This document shows positions 33,988 through 41,443 of a stretch of 41,443 nucleotides of DNA, piece by piece. Numbering within the stretch: the first letter of the stretch is position 1; the number at the start of each line of letters is the position of its first letter. The notes under the pieces are model-generated. The model was not told the DNA's origin. It ran no database searches and was given only the letters and a program-made list of their open reading frames with translations. This stretch comes from an uncultured Clostridium sp. (GTDB lineage: Bacteria; Bacillota; Clostridia; Lachnospirales; Lachnospiraceae): contig CANRZB010000036.1 of assembly GCA_947644195.1 (NCBI GenBank), positions 1 to 41,443 on the forward strand. Reading direction: 5' to 3'. Made by a program: the position numbers and the translations under genes.

Positions 33988-36252
33988 ATGAAACATGTGT
34001 TAAGAAAAAGAATTCTGAATCTGTTGTTGGTTTTTGCTTTGGTATTGGTCAGCGTAGGAGGGACATTTAAAATATCACAGGCAAAAGCTCAGACAGTCGG
34101 GTTCCGTGAGAAAACAAAAAAATTAAAGGTAGGAAAAAGTTATCAGCTGAAATGGAAGAAAGCGAAGGGTATTAAAATCAAGAAGAAAACGTTTTCTAAA
34201 AAAGGCGCAGCGGTACAGGTAACCAAAAAGGGGAAAGTAATCGCAAAGAAACCGGGAAAAGCGACAATATTCTGCAAAGTTACCTATCAGCGTAAAGGTT
34301 CTGCCAAGAAATATAATAAGAAAGTAAATTGCAGTATTGTTGTTACAGGTGCAAAAAATACGGAGGAAAGTAAGAAGGGCAAGGATGCTCCTCAGCCGAT
34401 GGCTTTTCCTCCGGCAAATATAACGCCTGGCGGAAGCGGATCGACAGTGACTACCGCACCTGATATGAATACCTCGAAACCAGGAGGGAACGATCCATCT
34501 GGTCAGGAAACTCCAAAACCAGGAGAGTCAGATCCATCGGGACAGGAAACTCCAACTCCAGGAGAGTCAGATCCATCGGGACAGGAAACTCCAAAACCAG
34601 GGGAGTTTGACCCATCGGGACAGGTAACCCCAAAACCAGGGGAGTCAGATCCATCCGGTGAGGAACCTACAACTCCAGATGACCCAGCGCCGATACAGCC
34701 AACGACGACAAAGGTGCCGGGTGCAGTGGATATAGAGCAGAGTAGGCCTGCTTTTGAACTGGTTCACAAAATGGGACTGGGCATTAACCTGGGTAATACC
34801 ATGGAAGCATACTGTGCTAATGCGGCAAATACAACCCAGTTAGAGACGTATTGGGGACAGCCGGTTACAACCCAGGCGATGATTACAGGAATGAAAAGGG
34901 CAGGATTCCATTCGATCCGAATTCCAGTATCCTGGTCCAGCATGATGTCAAAGGACGGAAAATATACGATTGATCCACGGCTGTTAGAGCGAGTAAAGAC
35001 CATTATTCAATATGCATTCCAGGAGGATATGTATGTAATTATCAATATTCACTGGGACGGCCAGTGGTGGGGACAATTTGGAGATAAAGACAGCAGCGTC
35101 AGAGATCAGGCATGGGCGCGCTACGAGGCATTTTGGACGCAGATCAGTGCGTATTATAAGGATTTTTCAGATCATTTGATTTTTGAGTCGGCCAACGAAG
35201 AGTTAGGAGAACGGTTGAACGATGATTGGAATATGGGATCTACACAGACGGGAGTTTTGACGACGAATGAATGTTACCAGACGACCAACCAGATTAATCA
35301 AAAGTTTGTGGATATTGTTCGTGCTTCCGGTGGAAATAATGACAATCGCTTTCTGCTGATTGCAGGATTTGATACCAATATTAGTAAGACTTGTGACAGC
35401 CGTTATGTAATGCCAACGGATACGACGCCAGGTCATTTACTGGTATCCGTGCACTACTACTCGCCGGCGGTTTACTGTCTTGTAGATAAGGTAGACAACA
35501 GCTGGGGATATTCCGCTACCTGGGGTACGGATGCTGATAAGGCTGCCATGAAAGAGGAGTTGCAGACAATGAAACGCACTTTTGTGGATCGTGGTTACCC
35601 GGTAGTCATCGGGGAGTACGGTGTGTCAGATACGAGGATGGATGATAATACCTTTGTGCGAAAGGAAGGCAGGGATCTGTTTTTCCAGACGTTATGTGAT
35701 TATACTTTGAACAACGGCATGTGTCCAGTGCTTTGGGACACAGGTGGTGTTTATAATAAGACCACCTGTCAGGTTAAGAATGAAACGGAGGCTGCTAATT
35801 ACCTGGCGCTGGAAAAGCAGGCGGCAGAGAATGGGGTCTATGTACCGGTTTCGTTTACCGGAGAGCATTATTGGAGTGGAACCCTGAAAAACTCCGCCTA
35901 CAATCAGTTTGTAGTCTCCACGGATGAGGCTTCTACCTTTACGGTAGCCGGCAATGGCGGATGCTTTGTGTTAAATGGTATTAACTGGGATATCTACCAG
36001 AACCCGGTTGTTGAGATCTGGTTTGAGGGTATGACGGGGGCTGATTCTTGCTACAGTAGATTTGCAACGCAGTATGCAGGCGGGGCGAACTGGCCATATA
36101 TTGATCAGGCCGATCTCTATGAAGGAACTTGTTCTTTCCAAAATACGAACAGGTTTGAATTACCGACGGACCGGCTGTCCGGTAATCTGTACTTTAGCCT
36201 GAATGGTGATGATTTTGAGGGAAAAGTTACCATTAAAGTGAAAAATAAATAA
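33988..36252 (+). CDS. Secreted GH5 family endoglucanase-type glycanase
   Basis: A 754-aa exported enzyme. Signal peptide (residues 1-33, ending SQAKA); a very basic Ig-like (Big_2) domain with KVGKSYQLKWKKAKG and KGKVIAKKPGKATI (about 35-120); a repeat linker (165-230); a GH5 barrel (about 245-595); and a C-terminal beta-sandwich (about 610-754), possibly carbohydrate-binding. GH5 landmarks: HSIRIPVSW, VIINIHWDGQWW, acid/base Glu404 in FESANEELG (NEE where NEP is usual), VSVHYYSP, nucleophile Glu543 in VIGEYGVSD and VLWDTGG. Likely cuts beta-1,4-glucan or a related plant polysaccharide. ATG 33988 is 9 nt after AAAGGAG; the in-frame TTG 33979 overlaps that site. Confidence 0.9.
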   Translation: MKHVLRKRILNLLLVFALVLVSVGGTFKISQAKAQTVGFREKTKKLKVGKSYQLKWKKAKGIKIKKKTFSKKGAAVQVTKKGKVIAKKPGKATIFCKVTYQRKGSAKKYNKKVNCSIVVTGAKNTEESKKGKDAPQPMAFPPANITPGGSGSTVTTAPDMNTSKPGGNDPSGQETPKPGESDPSGQETPTPGESDPSGQETPKPGEFDPSGQVTPKPGESDPSGEEPTTPDDPAPIQPTTTKVPGAVDIEQSRPAFELVHKMGLGINLGNTMEAYCANAANTTQLETYWGQPVTTQAMITGMKRAGFHSIRIPVSWSSMMSKDGKYTIDPRLLERVKTIIQYAFQEDMYVIINIHWDGQWWGQFGDKDSSVRDQAWARYEAFWTQISAYYKDFSDHLIFESANEELGERLNDDWNMGSTQTGVLTTNECYQTTNQINQKFVDIVRASGGNNDNRFLLIAGFDTNISKTCDSRYVMPTDTTPGHLLVSVHYYSPAVYCLVDKVDNSWGYSATWGTDADKAAMKEELQTMKRTFVDRGYPVVIGEYGVSDTRMDDNTFVRKEGRDLFFQTLCDYTLNNGMCPVLWDTGGVYNKTTCQVKNETEAANYLALEKQAAENGVYVPVSFTGEHYWSGTLKNSAYNQFVVSTDEASTFTVAGNGGCFVLNGINWDIYQNPVVEIWFEGMTGADSCYSRFATQYAGGANWPYIDQADLYEGTCSFQNTNRFELPTDRLSGNLYFSLNGDDFEGKVTIKVKNK
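34480..34674 (+). repeat. 39-bp tandem repeat encoding the GH5 linker
   Basis: Five consecutive 13-codon units of the type PGESDPSGQETPK, with small variations, join the Ig-like domain to the catalytic barrel. The DNA copies are similar enough for slippage or recombination, always in frame. Confidence 0.85.
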
Positions 36253-36272
36253 GAGTTACTGAAATTATATTT

Positions 36273-36358
36273 AGGCTGTTGCAAAATAGGAATAATTCGC
36301 ATGGTATCACTGCTTTTGGGGCATGCGTTTTATAGAATATTTTGTGACAGCCTTTTTT
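36273..36358. terminator. Long IS-end-like hairpin terminator after GH5
   Basis: AGGCTGT-tg-CAAAATA (36273-36288) pairs with TATTTTG-tg-ACAGCCT (36338-36353), with an inner CGCATG/CATGCG stem, and TTTTTT follows. GGCTGTTGCAAAAT-type ends resemble terminal inverted repeats of insertion sequences, so it may be a MITE or solo remnant reused as a terminator. Confidence 0.6.
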
Positions 36359-36440
36359 GAAGGATGGGGAAAGGAGTTTGTATGGGGCATGTACACACTG
36401 ATTTTATAGAGTGTGGATGGAATCTGACAAATATTTACCC

Positions 36441-36469
36441 TTTACAATTTAATCATTCGTTACTATAAT
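36441..36469 (+). promoter_or_regulatory. Promoter of the 2-oxoacid:ferredoxin oxidoreductase operon
   Basis: TTTACA (36441-36446), 17-bp spacer, perfect TATAAT (36464-36469). The predicted leader of about 175 nt (to 36649) is long; it holds a GTTAC/GTAAC hairpin and two similar GGTC-GGCTG-GCGG stretches but no riboswitch that was recognised. Confidence 0.65.
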
Positions 36470-36649
36470 GATAAGCGGGTCAGGCTGGCTTGCGGAAGAA
36501 CATGAGAATCAGGTTACAGGACAGATAGTAACATCAAGGGGGTTAGCAGGTCTGGCTGCGGGAACGTCATTAGTATCTGTTGGAAAACGGCAGGAGTAAG
36601 ATAAGATACATAGTTAGAGTGAGTGAAACTGGATTCTGGAGGAAAGAAC

Positions 36650-37270
36650 ATGAAAAACGGTATTGAAATCAGATGGCATGGCAGAGGTGGACAGGGAGCC
36701 AAGACTGCTGCTCTGCTTCTGGCAGACGTTGCATTTAAGACGGGAAGGTATGTGCAGGGATTCCCAGAGTATGGCCCGGAGCGTATGGGAGCGCCGATTA
36801 CGGCGTATAATCGAATTAGTGAAGATGTAATTCGGGTTCATTCCAATATTTACCATCCAGACTATGTGGTGGTAGTGGATGAGACATTATTGGAATCGGT
36901 GGATGTGACTGCGGGCTTAAAGGCTTGGGGTGCCATTATAGTAAATACTTCAAAATCGACAGAGGAAATCATACCACATTTGAAAGGCTATGAAGGTCGT
37001 GTTTATACTGTGGACGGGCGAAAGATTTCTGTGGAAGCTCTGGGTAAGAATTTTCCAAATTCACCGATGTTAGCTGCTACCGTAGCAGTCAGTGGAATTA
37101 TGCCGAGAGAGAAATTTATTGGAGAAATGCGGGCCTCCTACCAGCATAAATTTGCCAAGAAGCCAGAGGTAATTGACGGAAACATGCAGGCGCTGGAGAA
37201 AACATTTGATGTGATAGAGTCAGCAATTGCTGAAGCAAATGCGAAAGAAGGAGGAACCAATGAGAACTGA
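36650..37270 (+). CDS. porG: 2-oxoacid:ferredoxin oxidoreductase gamma subunit
   Basis: A 206-aa gamma subunit: IRWHGRGGQGAKTAALLLADVAF at the N-terminus, then VQGFPEYGPERMGAPITAYNRIS, VVVVDETLLESVDV and NSPMLAATVAVSG. In four-subunit pyruvate/2-oxoisovalerate oxidoreductases this chain helps bind CoA. The start at 36650 has TGGAGGAAAG upstream. The gene order gamma-delta-alpha-beta is the archaeal-type POR/VOR arrangement. It overlaps the delta gene by 11 bp. Whether pyruvate or a branched 2-oxoacid is the main substrate cannot be read from the sequence, so the por symbols are provisional. Confidence 0.9.
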   Translation: MKNGIEIRWHGRGGQGAKTAALLLADVAFKTGRYVQGFPEYGPERMGAPITAYNRISEDVIRVHSNIYHPDYVVVVDETLLESVDVTAGLKAWGAIIVNTSKSTEEIIPHLKGYEGRVYTVDGRKISVEALGKNFPNSPMLAATVAVSGIMPREKFIGEMRASYQHKFAKKPEVIDGNMQALEKTFDVIESAIAEANAKEGGTNEN

Positions 37271-37565
37271 TGTAACAAAGATTAATGAAACCACTCCCCA
37301 CCAGGAGTTGACAGAAGGGTTAATGATCTTTGCCGGTGGAACGTCCAAACAATTTAACACTGGTGAATGGAGAACCAATACTCCGGTTTATCACAAAGAC
37401 AAGTGTAAACAATGTCTGCTGTGTACTCCGGTTTGCCCGGATAGCTGTATTCCGGTTCAAAATAGCCAGAGACAGGAATTTGATATGGAGCATTGCAAGG
37501 GCTGCGGGATCTGTGTAGCTGTTTGCCCATTTGGGGCGATTGAGATGAAGGAGGGACAGCAGTAA
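37260..37565 (+). CDS. porD: 2-oxoacid:ferredoxin oxidoreductase delta subunit
   Basis: A 101-aa ferredoxin-like subunit with two [4Fe-4S] motifs, CKQCLLCTPVCPDSCIP and CKGCGICVAVCPFGAIEM, which pass electrons from the thiamine diphosphate centre to free ferredoxin. The start at 37260 is preceded by AAAGGAGG and overlaps the gamma stop by 11 bp; a longer version from 37227 is excluded by that site. Its stop overlaps the alpha start by one base (TAATG), showing tight translational coupling. Confidence 0.93.
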   Translation: MRTDVTKINETTPHQELTEGLMIFAGGTSKQFNTGEWRTNTPVYHKDKCKQCLLCTPVCPDSCIPVQNSQRQEFDMEHCKGCGICVAVCPFGAIEMKEGQQ

Positions 37566-38746
37566 TGGCAATCAAAGAACGTATGTCGGGAAATGAGGCG
37601 GTTGCCTATGCAATCCGTCAGGTAAATCCAGATGTCATGCCGGCGTTCCCAATTACGCCGTCAACGGAAATTCCGCAGATGGTATCGACCTATATTGCAA
37701 ATGGTGAGATGGATACCGAGTTTATTCCGGTGGAGAGCGAACATTCTTCTATGAGTGCAACGATTGGTGCAGAAGCAGCAGGAGCTCGTAGTCTGACAGC
37801 GACATCCTCTGCGGGGTTGGCTTTAATGTGGGAAGAATTACTGTTAGCAGCTTCAAACCGTATGCCATGTGTTTTAACTTTGGTAAATCGGACGCTGTCT
37901 GGTCCCATTAATATTAATTGTGACCATTCCGACGGGATGGGCGCCCGAGATACCGGTTGGATTCAAATTTATGCAGAAAATAACCAGGAGGCTTATGATA
38001 ATTTTATTCAGGCATTTCCGATTGCCGAAGATCCACGGGTCCATCTTCCGGTAATGGTGTGCCAGGATGGTTTTATTACGAGTCATGCAGTGGAGAATAT
38101 CGAGTTATTAGAGGATGAGACCGTACGGGAATTTGTCGGTGAGTATGAACCCGAAGAATATTTATTGAATCCTGGGAAACCCATTGCAGTGGGGCCGTAT
38201 TCTGTGAGTAATTATGCGATGGAGGCCAAGAAAAACCAGGAGATCGCTTTGGAGAATTCCAAAGAGGTTATTCTGGAAATTGCCAAGAAATTTGCTGCAA
38301 TCTCAGGCAAGGAGTATAGTTTGTTTGAGGAATACCGCACAGAGGATGCGGATTACGTTATGCTGATTATCGGTTCGGCAGCAGGAACGGCAAAACAGGC
38401 GGTGGATGAGCTGCGCGAGCAGGGAAAGAAAGTCGGCGTCTTAAAATTGCGTGTGTTCCGTCCTTTCCCGGCGGAAGAAATTGCCCAGGCATTAAGGAAC
38501 TGTAAGGCGGTTGCCATCATGGACCGCTGTGAGAGCTATAATGGAAACGGCGGGCCGTTGGGAAGCGAGGTAACGGCGGCATTGTTCCGTGGGAAAATAA
38601 TGATTGAGACTGTCAATTACATCTATGGTTTGGCAGGCCGTGATTTTACGGTATCGGATGTCAGCCATGTATTTTCTGAGCTGGAAGATCTGATAGAACA
38701 TGGTAAGGAAGTAGAGCAGTATCAATATATCCGGCTGCGTAAATAG
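37565..38746 (+). CDS. porA: 2-oxoacid:ferredoxin oxidoreductase alpha subunit
   Basis: A 393-aa alpha subunit carrying the pyrimidine-binding domain for thiamine diphosphate (FPITPSTEIPQ, EFIPVESEHSSMSATIGAEAAGAR, TATSSAGLALMWEELLLAA), the NRTLSGPININCDHSDGMGARDTGWIQI-type loop that contacts substrate, and the transketolase C-terminal-like domain (VMLIIGSAAGTAKQAVDELREQGKKVGVLKLRVFRPFP; DRCESYNGNGGPLGSEV). With beta it forms the active site for oxidative decarboxylation of a 2-oxoacid to acyl-CoA. It overlaps delta by 1 bp; the beta gene follows after 77 bp. Confidence 0.94.
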   Translation: MAIKERMSGNEAVAYAIRQVNPDVMPAFPITPSTEIPQMVSTYIANGEMDTEFIPVESEHSSMSATIGAEAAGARSLTATSSAGLALMWEELLLAASNRMPCVLTLVNRTLSGPININCDHSDGMGARDTGWIQIYAENNQEAYDNFIQAFPIAEDPRVHLPVMVCQDGFITSHAVENIELLEDETVREFVGEYEPEEYLLNPGKPIAVGPYSVSNYAMEAKKNQEIALENSKEVILEIAKKFAAISGKEYSLFEEYRTEDADYVMLIIGSAAGTAKQAVDELREQGKKVGVLKLRVFRPFPAEEIAQALRNCKAVAIMDRCESYNGNGGPLGSEVTAALFRGKIMIETVNYIYGLAGRDFTVSDVSHVFSELEDLIEHGKEVEQYQYIRLRK

Positions 38747-38823
38747 GGGCGTATTGGTTTGCGGAGCGGGCGGTTCTGCCAGTATGGGAAAATGTTCTAT
38801 GATGTACAGGAAAGGAAAGAACG

Positions 38824-39765
38824 ATGAGTGATTTGAGTTTGAAAACGATTATGAATAAGCCGGAACGATTGGCGCCGGGACATCGGATGTGTGCCGGGTG
38901 TGGTGCAACCATTGCGGTCCGGGCTGTGTTACGTGCCCTGCATGAAGGAGACCAGGCGGTTATCGGAAATGCAACGGGGTGTCTGGAAGTGTCCTCATTT
39001 ATGTACCCTTATACAGCGTGGGAGGACAGTTATATCCACAATGCCTTTGAAAATGCGGGCGCTACTTTGAGTGGTGTGGAAACAGCTTACCATGTTTTGA
39101 AGAAAAGAGGGAAACTGCCAGAGGATACCACATTCAAATTTATTACCTTTGGCGGGGATGGTGGAACCTATGATATTGGATTCCAGTCTTTATCCGGCGC
39201 GATGGAGCGTGGCCATGACATGGTATATGTCTGCTACGATAATGGTGCATATATGAATACAGGAATTCAGCGTTCATCAGCTACGCCAATGTATGCGGAT
39301 ACGACGACAACGCCAGTAGGATCCGAGTCGGATGGAAAGATGCAGAACCGGAAAGACCTCGCCAGCATCATTGCAGATCATGATGTACCATATGTGGGAC
39401 AGACAACTTTTACAAATAATTTTATGGATCTGCACCGCAAGGCGGAGAAAGCCATTTATACGGAAGGGGCAGCGTTCCTGAATGTGATGGCACCTTGTCC
39501 CCGTGGTTGGAGATATGATACCCCAGATATTATGAAAATCTGTAAATTGGCGGTAGAGACTTGCTACTGGCCAATGTTTGAAGTGGATCATGGCAAATGG
39601 ATTCTGACCTACGAGCCAAAGAAAAAATTACCGATAGAGGATTTTCTGCGTGCCCAGGGACGGTTTAAACATCTGTTCAAACCGGGAAATGAGAAATTGA
39701 TTGAGCAGTTCCAGGCCGAAGTAGACAGACGCTGGGAAGATCTGCTATATAAGTGTGACCAATAA
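38824..39765 (+). CDS. porB: 2-oxoacid:ferredoxin oxidoreductase beta subunit
   Basis: A 313-aa thiamine-diphosphate-binding subunit. The N-terminal MCAGCGATIAVRAVLRAL and GNATGCLEV give the Cys ligands of the third [4Fe-4S] cluster (CAGC ... C and a later Cys at ACLNVMAPCPRGW-like position). The diphosphate/Mg motif is GGDGGTYDIGFQSLSGAMERG with CYDNGAYMNTGIQRSSATP. A proper AAAGGAAAGAA ribosome site precedes the ATG. It closes the gamma-delta-alpha-beta operon and is followed by a strong hairpin. The enzyme would feed ferredoxin such as the one at 21057-21227. Confidence 0.94.
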   Translation: MSDLSLKTIMNKPERLAPGHRMCAGCGATIAVRAVLRALHEGDQAVIGNATGCLEVSSFMYPYTAWEDSYIHNAFENAGATLSGVETAYHVLKKRGKLPEDTTFKFITFGGDGGTYDIGFQSLSGAMERGHDMVYVCYDNGAYMNTGIQRSSATPMYADTTTTPVGSESDGKMQNRKDLASIIADHDVPYVGQTTFTNNFMDLHRKAEKAIYTEGAAFLNVMAPCPRGWRYDTPDIMKICKLAVETCYWPMFEVDHGKWILTYEPKKKLPIEDFLRAQGRFKHLFKPGNEKLIEQFQAEVDRRWEDLLYKCDQ

Positions 39766-39780
39766 TGAAAGTGAAATGTC

Positions 39781-39823
39781 ATCCCCTGTGGTGCCTTATG
39801 GATGTAAGGCGGTTGCAGGGGAT
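39781..39823 (+). terminator. Strong hairpin after porB
   Basis: ATCCCCTG (39781-39788) pairs with CAGGGGAT (39816-39823), and GCCTTA with TAAGGC inside. Only TT follows, so it may be a terminator or an mRNA 3'-end stabiliser. Confidence 0.55.
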
Positions 39824-39924
39824 TTGAAATATTGGGGAAAGATATTGCCATGGAAGCAACGGATGGATGATAGGATACCCTTAGTAATGGAAACATATTG
39901 GCTTGCATTGAGTTGGAGGGGTTT

Positions 39925-41010
39925 ATGAGAAAACAAAGAAAACAGTATGCATTGTTAACGGGAATCTGTGTGATCGGATTGGGTGTTTTGTTGGCTGGAA
40001 AATTTGTTACAGATCAGCAGAGGAAGTCTCGGAATCAGCAGAGGACCGTGGCTGGAGAAGAACAAAGCAAAAATACTGGCCAGAACAAGGCAGACGAGGC
40101 GGATCGAAACAAAGACCCGGAGCAGGCAAAGAAGGGGGCAACGATCCAGGACAACGATCCAGAGTTAGCAAAGAAGGGGGAAACAAACGGTAAAAACCCA
40201 GAGCAGCAGGAAATAGCAGAAACGGATTCTGGCAGTTCATCAGAGCAGCGAGAAACCTGGATCAATGCTTCAGGAAATACTTTGGAAACCAGGATTTTGC
40301 CCCCGGAAGGTTTTGTTCGTCCATCGGCGGATGCAGATAGTTTAACCAGTTTTTTGCGTACCTACCCCATGAAAAAAGATGGCAGTGCGGTAAAGCTCTA
40401 CAACGGAAAGAAAAAGGGCAGGCAGGATGTTCATGCGGCAATCTTTAAACTTCCGTTGGAGAAAGAAGATTTACAGCAGTGTGCAGATTCGGTCATGCGA
40501 GTTTACGCAGAATACTATTGGCATACTGGCAGAAAAGATCAGATTGCGTTTCATTTTGTGGATGGATTTTTGGCAGAATATCGTAAGTGGCAGCAGGGAT
40601 ATCGGATTCAGATAGGGGAAAGCCGCAGCAGTTGGGTAAAATCTGCTTCGCCGGATTCCAGCTATACCTGCTTTCAAAAATATTTGCGTATCGTTTTCTC
40701 CTATGCCAGTACACTTTCTATGGAAAAAGAGTCGAAACGAATCCAGACAAAAGAACTCAAGCCTGGAGATATCTTTATCCGAGGGGGGAGTCCGGGACAT
40801 GTTGTCATGGTGGTGGATATGTGCGAACATTCGGATGGCAGGAAAGCATTTCTCTTGGGCCAGGGTTATATGCCGGCACAGGAATTTCATGTATTAAAAA
40901 ATCCGGCGCATGGGGAAAATCCTTGGTATTATCTGGATGAGGTGGAATACCCTTTTGATACGCCGGAATATACGTTTGAGGAAGGCAGCCTGCGCAGAAC
41001 GAAATATTGA
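39925..41010 (+). CDS. DUF4846 domain membrane-anchored protein
   Basis: A 361-aa protein. An N-terminal helix (about residues 9-27) anchors it; residues about 30-110 are a charged, low-complexity Gln/Glu/Lys linker with imperfect DPEQAKKG-type repeats; residues about 125-361 match DUF4846: LPPEGFVRPSADADSLTSFLRTYPMK, LQQCADSVMRVYAEYYW, FHFVDGF, PGDIFIRGGSPGHVVMVVDM and FLLGQGYMPAQEFHVL. The GDIFI ... GHVVMVVD part resembles the catalytic Cys/His-type permuted NlpC/P60-like folds, but the Cys expected in such enzymes is not evident. The start at 39925 has GGAGGGG upstream. Wall association is likely, function unknown. Confidence 0.85.
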   Translation: MRKQRKQYALLTGICVIGLGVLLAGKFVTDQQRKSRNQQRTVAGEEQSKNTGQNKADEADRNKDPEQAKKGATIQDNDPELAKKGETNGKNPEQQEIAETDSGSSSEQRETWINASGNTLETRILPPEGFVRPSADADSLTSFLRTYPMKKDGSAVKLYNGKKKGRQDVHAAIFKLPLEKEDLQQCADSVMRVYAEYYWHTGRKDQIAFHFVDGFLAEYRKWQQGYRIQIGESRSSWVKSASPDSSYTCFQKYLRIVFSYASTLSMEKESKRIQTKELKPGDIFIRGGSPGHVVMVVDMCEHSDGRKAFLLGQGYMPAQEFHVLKNPAHGENPWYYLDEVEYPFDTPEYTFEEGSLRRTKY

Positions 41011-41127
41011 TGGTGGTTTCGTGGGTGTAAATCCCCGATTGCTAAACCGCCTTATTGTGAGTCGTTTTTTCAATAGGGAGAAATGCCTGCCAGCTTTTGC
41101 TGCACATTCCAATTTAGTTTTAATTTT

Positions 41128-41174
41128 GGAACAGATGGTTGCCGAAATTTTTCACTTCGGCAACCATCTGTTCC
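41128..41174. terminator. Perfect 19-bp inverted repeat, bidirectional terminator candidate
   Basis: GGAACAGATGGTTGCCGAA (41128-41146) pairs perfectly with TTCGGCAACCATCTGTTCC (41156-41174) around 9 nt. It lies between the convergent DUF4846 and LRR genes. Neither side has a clean T-run. Confidence 0.55.
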
Positions 41175-41195
41175 GTATCTCTCATTTGCAGTCCC

Positions 41196-41443
41196 TTAAT
41201 TTTCATCGTTCTCATTATATCCTATAATAGTAACCGATTTATCACAAAATAGATTATTTAATTTTGTATTGTTTGTTAGATCCAGGCTGGTTAGCTGGTT
41301 GTTGCGGCAAGCTAAGTATGTCAGAGCGGTATTGTTGCTGACATCCAGGCTGGTTAGCTGGTTGTCTTCGCAAGCTAAGTATGTCAGAGCGGTATTGTTG
41401 CTGACATCCAGGCTGGTTATCTGGTTGTTGTCGCAAGCTAAGT
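41196..41443 (-). CDS. C-terminal end of a leucine-rich-repeat surface protein
   Basis: The minus-strand frame is open from the right edge to TAA at 41196-41198, giving 82 codons. It encodes Cys-containing LRR units of 21 residues, NQLTSLDVSNNTALTYLACED, two near-identical full copies, then a degenerate last unit (LDLTNNTKLNNLFCD) and a short tail ending GYNENDEN. Internalin-like LRRs of this type occur in secreted proteins of gut Firmicutes and Bacteroidetes. The signal peptide and most of the protein lie outside the window. The neighbouring-frame translation in this interval (rich in Gln/Pro) is a shadow. Confidence 0.85.
   Translation of the reverse strand, partial: LACDNNQITSLDVSNNTALTYLACEDNQLTSLDVSNNTALTYLACRNNQLTSLDLTNNTKLNNLFCDKSVTIIGYNENDEN
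41281..41443 (-). repeat. 63-bp tandem LRR repeat reaching the window edge
   Basis: Copies at 41281-41343, 41344-41406 and a partial copy from 41407. The units are nearly identical at DNA level, pointing to recent duplication; more copies probably continue beyond the window. Confidence 0.85.

Noticed and set aside
36382-36599. Two tiny frames before the por operon: ATG 36382 (28 codons, with AAAGGAG) and ATG 36468 (43 codons)
   Set aside because: The first ends inside the -10 box and the second starts in it without a ribosome site; neither resembles a known peptide. Kept only as a possibility.
1-41443. tRNA or rRNA genes, CRISPR array, toxin-antitoxin pair, prophage or complete transposon
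   Set aside because: No T-arm GGTTCRA signatures in a cloverleaf context, no regularly spaced repeat-spacer pattern, and no integrase, transposase or phage structural proteins were seen. The regular repeats present are inside coding genes.

Overview
The window reads as chromosomal DNA of an anaerobic, probably spore-forming clostridial Firmicute, most likely a gut or rumen Lachnospiraceae-type bacterium. The grounds are strong Shine-Dalgarno sites and sigma-A-like promoters, a clostridial 2[4Fe-4S] ferredoxin, a four-subunit 2-oxoacid:ferredoxin oxidoreductase, a SipL-like DUF3794/LysM spore-coat protein, a CwlD-like amidase, a ywlC-ywlE-rpiB gene order as in Bacillus, a secreted GH5 glycanase, and large InlB-repeat surface proteins. 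No tRNA, rRNA, CRISPR array, prophage or complete insertion sequence was recognised.

Layout. (1) 1-195: end of a winged-helix protein. (2) 251-4813: a pantothenate/CoA operon, panG-like(DUF2520)-panB-panC-panD-coaBC, ending in a strong terminator. (3) 5067-13134: a two-gene surface-protein operon. It encodes an 873-aa choice-of-anchor-L/InlB-repeat protein and a 1750-aa repeat-rich adhesin-like protein. (4) 13252-15681: a DUF3048 protein, a small membrane protein and a convergent truA. (5) 15814-20926: response regulator, sensor kinase, ABC ATPase and FtsX-type permease. A CTTAAG-N5-CTTAAG tandem site before the ABC genes looks like the regulator's own operator. (6) 20992-22867: ferredoxin, a small DUF1858 protein and divergent mecA, separated by several strong hairpins and one compact structured element. 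(7) 22868-23738: nearly 900 bp with no convincing gene but with a good promoter and many nested or alternative stems, a candidate undescribed structured RNA. (8) 23739-28545: GH18 protein, CwlD-like amidase, TsaC/Sua5, a low-molecular-weight phosphatase whose catalytic Arg is replaced, and rpiB. (9) 28646-33536: ilvE, the SipL-like gene behind a sigma-E-like promoter, a GNAT acetyltransferase, DUF4250 and murG. (10) 33779-36358: secreted GH5 glycanase with an Ig-like domain and repeat linker, followed by an IS-end-like terminator hairpin. (11) 36441-39823: the por-type operon. (12) 39925-41443: a DUF4846 protein and the end of a leucine-rich-repeat protein running off the right edge.

Functional links. 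IlvE and the pan operon share 2-oxoisovalerate, and the por-type enzyme uses CoA, ferredoxin and a 2-oxoacid. The amidase and SipL-like gene are sporulation functions. The InlB, GH5 and LRR proteins form the secreted or surface complement. The most novel signals are the non-coding block at 23.1-23.7 kb, the structured element at 21.35-21.42 kb, the active-site-degenerate phosphatase, and the surface-protein operon with its glycine-rich solenoid-like array. All functional calls rest on reading the sequence and on family knowledge; no searches were run.
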